DNA from: an uncultured Acetobacteraceae bacterium | GTDB taxonomy: Bacteria > Pseudomonadota > Alphaproteobacteria > Acetobacterales > Acetobacteraceae | Reading direction: 5' to 3' | Assembly: GCA_943912335.1 (NCBI GenBank) | Contig: CALTUD010000002.1 | Coordinates: 62,001-126,000, forward strand | Length of the DNA: 64,000 nt | Shown: piece by piece, positions 46,011 through 54,699 of the stretch | How positions within the stretch are numbered: the stretch's first letter is position 1 | How the letters are laid out: each line of letters starts with the position of its first letter | The notes under the pieces: generated by a model | What the model saw: the letters and a program-made list of their open reading frames with translations, nothing else | What the model was told of the DNA's origin: nothing | The model's database searches: none | Translations under genes and position numbers: made by a program

Positions 46011-48224
46011 ATGCCGGACGATCACGCAGGTCATATCGAGCCGACCGGCCTCAGCGAGGCCCTCAGCGAGCGCTATCTCGCCTATGCCATGTCCACCATC
46101 ATGTCGCGCTCGCTGCCCGACGTGCGCGATGGGCTCAAGCCGGTGCATCGCCGCCTCGTCTACGCCATGCAGCAGCTCAAGCTCGACCCCAAGGCCGGCT
46201 TCAAGAAGTGCGCCCGCGTCGTCGGTGACGTGATCGGCAAGTTCCATCCCCATGGCGACGTCGCCGTCTACGAGGCCCTCGTCCGCTTGGCGCAGGATTT
46301 CGCCGTCCGCTATCCGCTGGTGGAGGGCCAAGGCAATTTCGGCTCCATCGACGGCGATAACGCCGCAGCGATGCGCTATACCGAAGCCCGCCTCACCGAA
46401 GTCGCCCAGGCCCTGCTCGAAGGCATCGAGGACGACGCGGTCGATTTCCGCCCCACCTATGACGGCGAGGAAAGCGAGCCGGTCGTTCTCCCGGCCAACT
46501 TCCCCAACCTGCTCGCCAACGGCGCGGCCGGCATCGCCGTCGGCATGGCCACCTCGATCCCGCCGCACAACGCGGGCGAGGTCTGCCTCGCCGCCGCTCT
46601 TCTCGCCAAGAAACGCGACACCCCACTCGACGCGTTGCTCGCCCTCATGCCCGGCCCCGATTTTCCCACCGGCGGCCTGATCGTCGAGGACCCGGCCGCG
46701 ATCCGTATCGCCTACGAGACCGGCCGCGGCGGATTCCGCATCCGCGCCCGCTGGGAGAAGGAAGAGCTCCGCTTTGGCACCTGGCAGATCGTCGTCACCG
46801 AGATCCCCTATCAGGTGCAGAAAGCCCGTCTGATCGAGCAGATCGCCGAACTGATGGAGCTGAAGAAGCTTCCGCTGCTCGGCGACATCCGCGACGAAAG
46901 CACCACCGATATCCGTCTGGTCTTGGAGCCCAAAACCAAGGGCGTCGAGCCGGACGTGCTGATGGAGACGCTGTTTCGCGCCACCCAGCTCGAAACCCGC
47001 TTCGGCCTGAACATGAACGTGCTGGCCACGGACCGCACGCCCCGCGTCATGGGGCTGCGCGAGGTGCTGCTGGAATGGCTCGACCACCGCCACGAGGTGC
47101 TGCGCCGTCGCTCCGCGCACCGCCTCGCCGCCGTGCTGCGCCGCCTGGAAATCCTCGACGGTTTCCTGGCCGTCTACCTCAACCTGGACGAGGTGATCCG
47201 CATCGTCCGCGAGGAGGACGAGCCCAAGCCCGCCCTCATGCGTGCCTTCGACCTCACCGAACTCCAGGCCGATTCCGTCCTCAACATGCGTCTGCGCTCG
47301 TTGCGCCGCCTGGAGGAAATGGAAATCCGCCGCGAGCACACGACGCTGTCCAAGGAACGCGAGGAGCTGGACGCCTTGCTCGCCAGCGAATCCCTGCGCT
47401 GGAAGCGTATCGCCAGGGATCTCGACCGCCTCGGCAAGCAGTTCGGCGGCGGCGCCCTTGGTCAGCGCCGCTCCACCATCGGCGCACCCCCGGCCCCGAT
47501 CGACATCTCCGCCATCGCCACGGTCGAACGCGAACCGATCACCGTCATCCTCAGCCGTCAGGGCTGGATCCGGGCCGTACGCGGACACGGCCTCGACCCG
47601 GCCGCGCAGAAATTCAAGGAAGGCGACGGTCTGCGCACCGATCTCGGCGTGGTGGAATGCAACACCGCCGACCGCCTCTGCGCCTTCGCCAGCGACGGCC
47701 GCGCCTTCACCCTCAAGGCCGGCGACCTGCCGCGCGGCCGTGGCGACGGCCAGCCCATCCGCCTGATGATCGAACTGGCCAACGAAGGGCAGGTGATCGC
47801 CCTGTTCCCGCTGCCGGAGATCGGGCGCTTCCTGCTGGCGGGCTCGAACGGGCGCGGTCTGGTGATCGAGGCGGCCGATCTGGCGTCGGAAAAGCGCACC
47901 GGGCGGCAGGTGCTGAACCTGAAGCCCGGCGAAAGCGCGGTCGCCTGCGTGAAGGCCGAGGGCGATACGGTCGCCGTGCTGGGCGGGAACCGCAAGCTGC
48001 TGGTGTTCCCTCTGGAGCAGGTGGCGGTGCTGAGCCGTGGGACCGGGACGACGCTGCAGCGCTACAAGGATGGCGGGCTGAAGGCGGTGCGTGTGTTCGC
48101 GGCGGCGCAGGGTCTGGTGTGGAGCGAGGGCGCCAAGGCGCGGTCGATGGGGGATCTGCTGGGGTGGACCGGTGGGCGCGGGGATGTGGGGAAGCTTGCG
48201 CCGCGTTGGCTCCCGCAGGACTGA
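46011..48224 (+). CDS. parC: DNA topoisomerase IV subunit A
   Basis: Breakage-reunion subunit of topoisomerase IV, which decatenates daughter chromosomes together with ParE. The 737-residue product has the winged-helix domain with the catalytic Y123 (MRYTEARL), the SLPDVRDGLKPVHRRLVYAM motif at the N-terminus and a C-terminal beta-pinwheel of about 250 residues. The ATG at 46011 has GGGGGAGA upstream; an extra 11 codons upstream are unconserved. The last 101 aligned codons are duplicated downstream at 49473-49775, so the present 3' end may have been exchanged. Confidence 0.96.
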   Translation: MPDDHAGHIEPTGLSEALSERYLAYAMSTIMSRSLPDVRDGLKPVHRRLVYAMQQLKLDPKAGFKKCARVVGDVIGKFHPHGDVAVYEALVRLAQDFAVRYPLVEGQGNFGSIDGDNAAAMRYTEARLTEVAQALLEGIEDDAVDFRPTYDGEESEPVVLPANFPNLLANGAAGIAVGMATSIPPHNAGEVCLAAALLAKKRDTPLDALLALMPGPDFPTGGLIVEDPAAIRIAYETGRGGFRIRARWEKEELRFGTWQIVVTEIPYQVQKARLIEQIAELMELKKLPLLGDIRDESTTDIRLVLEPKTKGVEPDVLMETLFRATQLETRFGLNMNVLATDRTPRVMGLREVLLEWLDHRHEVLRRRSAHRLAAVLRRLEILDGFLAVYLNLDEVIRIVREEDEPKPALMRAFDLTELQADSVLNMRLRSLRRLEEMEIRREHTTLSKEREELDALLASESLRWKRIARDLDRLGKQFGGGALGQRRSTIGAPPAPIDISAIATVEREPITVILSRQGWIRAVRGHGLDPAAQKFKEGDGLRTDLGVVECNTADRLCAFASDGRAFTLKAGDLPRGRGDGQPIRLMIELANEGQVIALFPLPEIGRFLLAGSNGRGLVIEAADLASEKRTGRQVLNLKPGESAVACVKAEGDTVAVLGGNRKLLVFPLEQVAVLSRGTGTTLQRYKDGGLKAVRVFAAAQGLVWSEGAKARSMGDLLGWTGGRGDVGKLAPRWLPQD

Positions 48225-48375
48225 AGTCCGGGCTTTTCCAGTTGGCAGGACCCTGTCTAGTCTTCGAGGCAGCAGTGTTCGATGTCGCCCATTTGGCCTT
48301 TTCGCAGCGCTGCGTAGTTTGAGTGAGGCCGGTTCGGCGTTCGCCGATGATCGGCCGAGTATCTGGAGGTGAGAA

Positions 48376-48843
48376 TTGCGCGTTCGGCTCTCGGGGCGAA
48401 CAGCTCTCGTGTCGGCTTTTGGGCTGACCGCCCTCCTGACCGGAACGCCGTCGATGGCGGCGACATCATCGGTCTGGTCCAAGATCGGCAACGACCCCTA
48501 TTTCCAGGATTGGCAGGCGCAGATCGCGCGTATGGTCGAGGGCGTCGACGCCCGGCCGGTGAACCATGTTTGCGTCGTCGGCTGGCAGAAAGCGGGCGAT
48601 GCCGACCTGCAACAGGCCTACGTGATCTGGCCGGAACAACACCGGCTGATCACCTGGATGCCGTCCACCGAACCGAACTCCCTCGCAAACGAAACTCACG
48701 TGCTTGACCTGAAGACAGATGTTGTTCCGCGCGAGCAGGATGTCGGCGGCAGTACCTATCTCGTCACGCGGGCATGGGTGGAGAATGTTGAACGGCAGTG
48801 CCGCCGTTTCGGGACGGAACTGTTGTTTAGGAAGGGGAGGTAA
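48376..48843 (+). CDS. Secreted/periplasmic protein of unknown function
   Basis: 155 residues, not recognised. It uses TTG as start with an excellent SD (GGAGGTGAG, 48365-48373). A Sec signal peptide is clear: RLSGR, hydrophobic ALVSAFGLTALLTG, cleavage after PSMA near residue 28. The mature part of about 127 residues has two Cys (HVCVVGW and RQCRRFG) that could form a disulfide. It lies 2 bases before the next gene, so they form a unit inserted between parC and its 3' duplicate. A periplasmic inhibitor or immunity role toward the next product is conceivable but only inferred. Confidence 0.75.
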   Translation: MRVRLSGRTALVSAFGLTALLTGTPSMAATSSVWSKIGNDPYFQDWQAQIARMVEGVDARPVNHVCVVGWQKAGDADLQQAYVIWPEQHRLITWMPSTEPNSLANETHVLDLKTDVVPREQDVGGSTYLVTRAWVENVERQCRRFGTELLFRKGR

Positions 48844-48845
48844 CG

Positions 48846-49425
48846 ATGGCCGATCCGTCCGATCCGTTGCCCGACGCGAATTCCGATGCGGGGGCGCTGG
48901 CCAGATTGCTGCTGGTGGAGACCTACGCACCAAGCAATCCGCACTACGACAGGGCGGCTTCGCTCAAGGCCATGCGGCTGATGCGCCGGGTGATTGAGAA
49001 CCGGCTTCTTTCCCCGGCGCGGTATGGGGCGGCCGGCGCGACAACCGACCGGGATATCGTGAAGCTGGGCAACCAGTTTGCGGGCTTTCGGGACTATCCG
49101 ACCCTGCCGGCCGGTCTTTCGGCGAAGCTGGAGAGTCTTTTGGCGCTTCGCGAACAGGGCGATGAACGGGTGACTCAATTTATTGATGATGCCGTCACCG
49201 TTTCGACGGAGGTCGGCGTCGTGCCGGCTTATCTTCAGGTCACGGCATGGCGGACCCAGAATTCCTCATCGCCGGGGCCGAACTTCCATTTCGTCGTAAG
49301 TCTCCAGGGCAACGATTTCTACGAGACCTCGCCTGTTCCCCCTATTCGGCAGCGTCATCGTGCGGCTGGGCCGTATCGCCGTCATCATCACAGTCAACAC
49401 ACGCACTGAGGCAGGCATGGATTGA
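48846..49425 (+). pseudogene. Possible cell-wall hydrolase-like protein, frameshifted
   Basis: As read, an ATG frame from 48846 ends at 49409 (187 residues) with a basic, unnatural tail. If one C is removed from the run of five C at 49338-49342, the frame continues as SPVPLFGSVIVRLGRIAVII and stops at 49425 (192 residues), which looks like real coding. The N-terminal ARLLLVET...AMRLMRRVIENRL...GNQFAGF faintly resembles SleB/lysozyme-like cell-wall hydrolases with a Glu at the catalytic position; this is weak inference. There is no signal peptide. It follows the secreted-protein gene by 2 bases and may be inactive, or the shift may be a sequencing error. Confidence 0.5.
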
Positions 49426-49472
49426 TAAGAGCCGCATTCTGTTTCGTGCCCGCGGGAAAGTCTGCGAGCTGT

Positions 49473-49790
49473 CAGCTGCTGAACCTGAAGCCGGGCGAAA
49501 GCGCGGTCGCCTGCGTGAAGGCTGAGGGCGATACGGTCGCGGTGCTGGGCGAGAACCGCAAGCTGCTGGTGTTCCCGCTGGAGCAGGTCGCGGTGCTGAG
49601 CCGGGGGACCGGGACGACGCTGCAACGCTACAAGGATGGCGGGCTGAAGGCGGTGCGTGTGTTCACGGCGGCGCAGGGGCTGGTGTGGAGCGAGGGGGCG
49701 AAGGCGCGGTCGATGGGGGATCTACTGGGGTGGACCGGCGGGCGCGGGGATGTGGGGAGGTTGGCGCCGCGTTGGGCGGCGGTGGAGTAG
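49473..49790 (+). pseudogene. Duplicate of the parC 3' end
   Basis: Bases 49473-49775 align without gaps to parC 47907-48209 with 18 differences in 303 positions, of which only four change the amino acid. The reading frame is intact and ends at a TAG at 49790 with its own last residues (WAAVE instead of WLPQD). It has no start or SD of its own and covers only the last blades of the ParC C-terminal domain, so it is a remnant. The mostly silent differences mean that both copies diverged under selection, i.e. one came from a related strain. Confidence 0.9.
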
Positions 49791-49798
49791 GCCATCGA

Positions 49799-49811
49799 AT
49801 CTGTGACAGAT
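49799..49811. promoter_or_regulatory. Small palindrome upstream of the AT-rich gene pair
   Basis: ATCTGT-G-ACAGAT, a perfect 6-bp inverted repeat with one central base, in the 128-base spacer between the parC remnant and the DUF4365 gene. It could be a regulator site. No clear -35/-10 pair was found. Confidence 0.25.
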
Positions 49812-49918
49812 CTCTTTCTATTGTATGAGACAGGCTTAGATTCGTTGCGAGGCAGAAAAAAAGTTAATTTACGAGAAGTTCTCTTGCGGTTCCATGGTTT
49901 TTGTGAGACCGATTCGAA

Positions 49919-50416
49919 ATGGGAACTTCACTCCTAGCTTCGACTGACATACAGGAAGCGCTCTCTATAGCCTATGTCCAAGCGTTGGCAGCTTCACTAG
50001 GCTACGCGACCGCAAAGAGGGATTTTGATCGCGACGGTATTGATCTGACGATCGAAGCCGGCGGCGACCAAAGACCTAAAATAGATATGCAATTGAAGGC
50101 AACGATCAACATAAGAAAAACGAAAACCGGGCATCTAAGATTTTCAATTCCGTTGCGAAATTACAATCTGCTCAGGATTGCTACGCAAACTCCCCGGCTT
50201 CTTGTTGTGTATAATATGCCCCGGGACCCGAATGAGTGGTGCGTTCTCAGTCATTCGTCCATGCTTCTTAAGCGCCGAGCCTACTGGATTAACCTGAAGG
50301 GGATGCCACCTCCACAGAATGGAACCAGTGTTACTATGGATATTCCAAATGTCAATCTACTCGATACTGCATCGCTGGATACACTAATGGACTGCTCGCG
50401 AGCAGGAACACTCTGA
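49919..50416 (+). CDS. DUF4365-family putative nuclease
   Basis: 165 residues matching the DUF4365 pattern, a PD-(D/E)XK-like nuclease fold seen in many defence-related and mobile loci. In order: helix with E13 (IQEALSIAYVQALAASLGY), D42 in DRDGIDLTI, and the Q-x-K variant of the catalytic core, Q58-L59-K60 (DMQLKAT). It has no signal peptide, so it should be cytoplasmic. Base and codon use are clearly AT-richer (TTA, ATA, AGA codons) than all neighbours, indicating transfer. Its stop overlaps the next start as TGATG, so the two proteins are made together. Family assignment is by pattern recognition. Confidence 0.75.
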   Translation: MGTSLLASTDIQEALSIAYVQALAASLGYATAKRDFDRDGIDLTIEAGGDQRPKIDMQLKATINIRKTKTGHLRFSIPLRNYNLLRIATQTPRLLVVYNMPRDPNEWCVLSHSSMLLKRRAYWINLKGMPPPQNGTSVTMDIPNVNLLDTASLDTLMDCSRAGTL

Positions 50417-51546
50417 TGAAAGTGCATATTTCAGACTCTGCTGCTCTCCACGCAATCTTACCAGCTTCGATTGTTGCTTACGTATACGCTCAGGGCTGGT
50501 TGAGAACCGGAACCTACCGCGAGTATAGCGGAGTATTTAAGGATGTTTCTGGAAGGGAACTTATAATACCTGAGACGACCGACTTGGCTGATTACCCGAA
50601 TGTCGTCTCTGATATATTAAGAATTTTATCTCGCGTCGAAGGCCGCGGAGAGTTGGAGGTATATCGAGATATCTCGGTATCTGGGAACGATGTTATTCGC
50701 TTCAGATCGCCCGAGGGTCAAGATGACGGATCCATACGTATAGATGACGGCATAGCTATTTTCAGTGAAGCTAAAGCTATGTTGGAAGCTGCTGCATGCG
50801 CAGCGACAGGCCAACGCTCGGTCTACCGGGCTGGAAGTATTAAAGACGCAAGTCAGTATATGAAACGAGTAAAAATCGGGCAAACCGAGCAAGGCAGTTT
50901 TATTGCAACTCTCCTTGCGCCTGTTCCTCCGAATCTAGAGATGCGTCAGCAAATGGAGATGTGGCCTCAGTACGAGGACGAACCTTACGATCGCAAGGTT
51001 ACAAGAAAACTTGCTGAGAGCTTATTGCAAGTCGCCAAGCTCGGTGATCTCAAAGCTGGTGAATCGACGATCAAAGCTGTGGACATTTCTGTCGCGCATG
51101 GCGCAAGTGCAAATCTATACGAGGCATTGGTTGGTCTGATTGAAGCGGGAGGTAATATTGGGATTTCAATTACCTGGGCAAGCACAAGGCCGACGCCCGA
51201 GAAACGCTGCCTAATAGGCTTCCGAGAAGAGAGTGTAGAACTTTATAAAGAGGCTGCACGTGTATTGCGTCAGCGTGAGCCATATCCAGACGTCAAACTA
51301 CTCGGATTCGTGACGGGTTTGAATCGAGGGCCTGAGGTCACGGAAGGACGTGTGACGATCAAAACAATCGTCGACGGAAAAGCAACTTCTGTATTCTCGA
51401 GACTCGATGGCGAGCAATATCAGACGGCATTGCGTGCACACGAACGTCAGTTATCAGTGAGCCTTATTGGCGACTTGACTCGGCGGGGGGAAAGGTGGGC
51501 GGTGGAAGCACCGCGGGACTTGTATATACTTGAAGCGGACGAATAA
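50416..51546 (+). CDS. Unrecognised partner protein of the DUF4365 gene
   Basis: 376 residues, not assigned to any family. It is a soluble alpha/beta protein without signal peptide or membrane segments. Features: a short N-terminal part (LHAILPASIVAYVYAQGW), a region with many charged residues around 60-110, the stretch VYRAGSIKDASQYMKRVKIG near 140, and a C-terminal third (GFVTGLNRGPEVTEGRVTI, then SVSLIGDLTRRGERW) that looks like a beta-rich OB/SH3-like domain. It is translationally coupled to the nuclease gene and shares its AT-rich composition. A sensor, specificity or regulatory subunit for the nuclease is the likely role, by inference. Confidence 0.7.
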   Translation: MKVHISDSAALHAILPASIVAYVYAQGWLRTGTYREYSGVFKDVSGRELIIPETTDLADYPNVVSDILRILSRVEGRGELEVYRDISVSGNDVIRFRSPEGQDDGSIRIDDGIAIFSEAKAMLEAAACAATGQRSVYRAGSIKDASQYMKRVKIGQTEQGSFIATLLAPVPPNLEMRQQMEMWPQYEDEPYDRKVTRKLAESLLQVAKLGDLKAGESTIKAVDISVAHGASANLYEALVGLIEAGGNIGISITWASTRPTPEKRCLIGFREESVELYKEAARVLRQREPYPDVKLLGFVTGLNRGPEVTEGRVTIKTIVDGKATSVFSRLDGEQYQTALRAHERQLSVSLIGDLTRRGERWAVEAPRDLYILEADE

Positions 51547-51575
51547 GCTATAAAGAATCGATTCTGGTGCTACAT

Positions 51576-52304
51576 CTATGCCTCGCTGAGCAATTCCTTC
51601 CAGCCTCCTGGTGATAGTATTTCGCTCGGCCTGAACCGCGCCTTGTATGCCATCTTCCGGCTATCAGCGACCCAATACCCCAGATACACATATCCCAGCC
51701 CCAACGCGGCACACCGGTCGATCAGCCACAAGATCGCGAACGACCCGAGCGACCGCTCCGCCAGTTCCGGCGCGAAGAACGAGTACACCGCCGACAGCCC
51801 ATCCCCCAGACGATCGGTCAGGCACACCCCGATCAGCTCGTCCTCCGGGTCGCGGAACTCCACCAGCACGGTGTCGATCGGCGTGTCCTCGATCATCGCG
51901 CGATAATCGTAGAAACTCATCGCCGCCATGTCGCCGTCGCCATGCCGCGCCTGCTGGTAGCGCTTGAACAAGGCGTATTGCTCCGCCGTCGCCCGCGCCG
52001 GCACCTCGAACCCGTCCACCAACGCATTGCGCGCCCGGATGCGCCGCAAGGTCCGTCCCGGCTGGAACCGCGCCACAGGAATCCGGATCGGCACGCACGC
52101 ATTGCAGCTCGGGCAGACCGGCGCATAGGCGATGTTGTGCGACCGCCGGAATCCCGCCCGTGACAGACGATCGTGCAGCGCCTCCGCATCCGGCCCGGTG
52201 ATCTCCGTCACCACCTTCCGCTCCACACGCCCGGCCACATAGGGGCAGGGCAGGGGAGCCGTGGTGTAGAAGAATTGCGGGCGACGGGGCGAGCTATAGG
52301 TCAT
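51576..52304 (-). CDS. bpt: Leucyl/arginyl-tRNA--protein transferase
   Basis: Adds leucine from Leu-tRNA to N-terminal Asp/Glu of proteins, marking them for ClpS/ClpAP. The 242-residue product has the ATE N-terminal signature CPSCNACVPIRIPVARF and the GNAT-like C-terminal domain (LGYVYLGYWVADSRKMAYKARFRP). The length is normal for alphaproteobacterial Bpt. It converges on the AT-rich gene pair; the last ~20 codons are slightly less GC-rich than the rest. Confidence 0.94.
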   Translation of the reverse strand: MTYSSPRRPQFFYTTAPLPCPYVAGRVERKVVTEITGPDAEALHDRLSRAGFRRSHNIAYAPVCPSCNACVPIRIPVARFQPGRTLRRIRARNALVDGFEVPARATAEQYALFKRYQQARHGDGDMAAMSFYDYRAMIEDTPIDTVLVEFRDPEDELIGVCLTDRLGDGLSAVYSFFAPELAERSLGSFAILWLIDRCAALGLGYVYLGYWVADSRKMAYKARFRPSEILSPGGWKELLSEA

Positions 52305-52338
52305 GGGCGGATGCGTCCGATCTCCTCTGAGCGCCCGC

Positions 52339-54633
52339 TCACGGCAGCAGCGAAAGCCGCGCTGTGACGTGCTCGGGTTGGCGTGGAAGCTCCATGCTAG
52401 AACCGTCGAGCCAGTTCCGCATCAAATTCCACGCATCCGGCGCCAACCAGTTGCCCGACTGCCCCGGCGTCACCACGAAACGCGACCGGTCCGGCTCCGC
52501 CAGATCATAGAGCCCGCGATACGCCCCGCCATGCAGGGCGTCGAAATCACCCAGCGCGCCGCCCGCCCGCAGAAGCGTCGTATCGTCGCCCCCCACGGGC
52601 GCATCCGCACGCGCCAGCCACTTCACACCCGGAATCGCCCGCAACAGAGCGTTTTCGAACACAACATGATGCGCTGCCCCCCAGCGCCAGCGTTTCGGAT
52701 CGCCGCCGAACCGCCCGCTCAGCGCCGACACGCTCTCGTCCAGCGCCCGCGCCAGGACCGGCGAACAATCCCCGCCGCACCACGACGCCCCCTCCGGCGA
52801 CAGAAGCATCGCCGCCATATCCTCCCAGCCGCCCGACACCCCGCCGATCCCGGCATTCTTCTCCACATCCGCCACGAAACGCTGAACCCAGGCGTTGAAG
52901 ATCAAAGGCTGCGGCGCATCCGCCCGCATGTCACCGTTCCACCCCACCAGAAGCGCCCGAGCATCCCCCGCGACCCCGTCCGCACGCGGCACACGCGCCA
53001 GCATCTGCGGCAGGACCGCCGGCGCGAACGTGCTCCGCGTATCGCTCTGCATACGCCCGAATTCCGCCAGATCATGCCTCGGCGATGCCGCCAGAAGCGC
53101 GCGGATACGGTCCGCACGCCACAGACCCGGCCAGTCCCGTCCCATGAACACCGGAAAATCCGGCCCCGCCGTGCGCTCGTTCGCGTTCAGGATCTGCCCG
53201 GATGACGGCGACACCAGATGCGGCAGCATCTCCCCGCTGGCCTCGCCGATCCAGTCCGACACGCCGCTGGCCCCGTCCGCCGGAAACGACCCGTCGCCCG
53301 TGCGCCGGATCGGCACATGACCGGTGGTGAACTGGCCGATCGTGTCCCGATCCGCCACCAGCAAGTTCTGCACGGGAGACGCGATCAGCGCCGCATCCGC
53401 GCCGGCCTCCGCCACGCTCCGCGCCCGGTGGAGCGCCGCGATTCCGGCCACGGCATCCTCCGGCCGCAAATTCTCCGCCGCCAGCGCCAGAACCGGCCCC
53501 CGGCTCCGCCCCGGCAACGCATCGCTGATCACCGGCCCATGCCGCGACGTCCGGACCTCCATCACCACATCCGCCGCACCGCGCACATGGATCACCTCAC
53601 GGCGCGTCTCGAACGCCTCCGGCCCGTCCGGCGTCGCGTAGCGCCCGTCCGGCAGCACGGTTTCCACGAACAGATCCTGCGTGTCGGCGGAGTTGCTGGT
53701 GAAGGTCCAGGCGATCTGCCCGTTCTGACCGATCACGACGAACGGCACGCCGGGCGCCGTGGCCCCGGCCAGTTGCAGCCCGGGCACGTCGATCCGCGCC
53801 AGATACCAGAGCGCCGGAAACCCGAACGCCAGATGCGGATCGCCCGCGAGAAGCGGCGCGCCGGTCTTGCTGTGTCGTCCATCCACCGCCCATTCGTCCG
53901 ACGCCTCGTCCGGCAGGGTGAACGGTGCCGGAAAGCGCGGCAGAAGCGCTGCCAGACGATGCGCCGTGTCCGCCAGCGCGGTCTGGTCCGGCGCCGGCGT
54001 GTCCGCATGGGTCGCGAATAAGGACAGCAGACGCCCCCGGTCGATCCGCCCGGACGCATCCAGGCGGTCCAGCTCCGTGCGCCAGTTGCCGGACAGGCTG
54101 ATCCCCATCAGCCGCCCCCAGAGCAGCGTGTCCACCCCGCTCCAGGGCGCAGGCCGGCCGAACGGAACGAACTCCGGCGCGATGAACCGCCCCCGGTCCG
54201 CGATCGCCGCATTCACCCCCGCCGCATAGGCGTCGAGCTGTGCCCGCACAGGTGGCGGCAGAGTCCGGTAGCTCGCCTCCGCCAGATGCCGCAGCCCCAT
54301 CGCCCGCATCATCCGATCCGTTGGCACCCCCGCGGGCCCGGCGATCTCGCTGATCCGTCCCGACCCCAGACGACGCATCAACTCCATCTGGAACATGCGG
54401 TCGCGCGCATGCACATAGCCCAGCGCCGCATCCGCATCCGGCAGGTTCGACGCCTGGATATGCGGCACCCCCTTGTCGTCGAACAACACCGTCACCGGTT
54501 CATGCAGTCCGGCCAGATGCAGCGCCCGCGTCGATGGCGGCAGCGTCAGAACCAGCGCGCCAAGCCCCGCCGCCACGACAAGACCGGCCAGCACGGAGCC
54601 GCCGAACAGGATGCGTCGAAAGCTGCGTCGCAT
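52339..54633 (-). CDS. Penicillin acylase family protein (Ntn hydrolase)
   Basis: 764-residue precursor of an N-terminal-nucleophile amidase, of the type acting on penicillins or acyl-homoserine lactones. An N-terminal signal/anchor segment (ILFGGSVLAGLVVAAGLGALVLTL) suggests export or membrane tethering. The expected autocleavage site is before S245 in DEAS-DEWAVDG, and GAPLLAGDPHLAF follows as in the family. The residue after the nucleophile is Asp instead of the usual Asn. It starts 34 bases after the end of bpt on the same strand, but transcription runs toward bpt, so both could share an mRNA. Confidence 0.92.
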   Translation of the reverse strand: MRRSFRRILFGGSVLAGLVVAAGLGALVLTLPPSTRALHLAGLHEPVTVLFDDKGVPHIQASNLPDADAALGYVHARDRMFQMELMRRLGSGRISEIAGPAGVPTDRMMRAMGLRHLAEASYRTLPPPVRAQLDAYAAGVNAAIADRGRFIAPEFVPFGRPAPWSGVDTLLWGRLMGISLSGNWRTELDRLDASGRIDRGRLLSLFATHADTPAPDQTALADTAHRLAALLPRFPAPFTLPDEASDEWAVDGRHSKTGAPLLAGDPHLAFGFPALWYLARIDVPGLQLAGATAPGVPFVVIGQNGQIAWTFTSNSADTQDLFVETVLPDGRYATPDGPEAFETRREVIHVRGAADVVMEVRTSRHGPVISDALPGRSRGPVLALAAENLRPEDAVAGIAALHRARSVAEAGADAALIASPVQNLLVADRDTIGQFTTGHVPIRRTGDGSFPADGASGVSDWIGEASGEMLPHLVSPSSGQILNANERTAGPDFPVFMGRDWPGLWRADRIRALLAASPRHDLAEFGRMQSDTRSTFAPAVLPQMLARVPRADGVAGDARALLVGWNGDMRADAPQPLIFNAWVQRFVADVEKNAGIGGVSGGWEDMAAMLLSPEGASWCGGDCSPVLARALDESVSALSGRFGGDPKRWRWGAAHHVVFENALLRAIPGVKWLARADAPVGGDDTTLLRAGGALGDFDALHGGAYRGLYDLAEPDRSRFVVTPGQSGNWLAPDAWNLMRNWLDGSSMELPRQPEHVTARLSLLP

Positions 54634-54699
54634 GAACGGACCGCCGTGCAGGTTGGGGGATGCCGTCCCTTGGGCAAAGGGACTGGAAACAATGAAGGT

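Noticed and set aside
49422..49790. Stand-alone 122-codon gene containing the parC end
   Set aside because: It has no SD or domain of its own. The conserved part is exactly the C-terminal end of ParC, so it is a duplicate remnant.
48225..51575. Integrase, transposase or prophage genes in the accessory region
   Set aside because: Looked for on both strands; no recombinase or insertion-sequence ends are visible. Terminal repeats other than the parC duplicate were not found.
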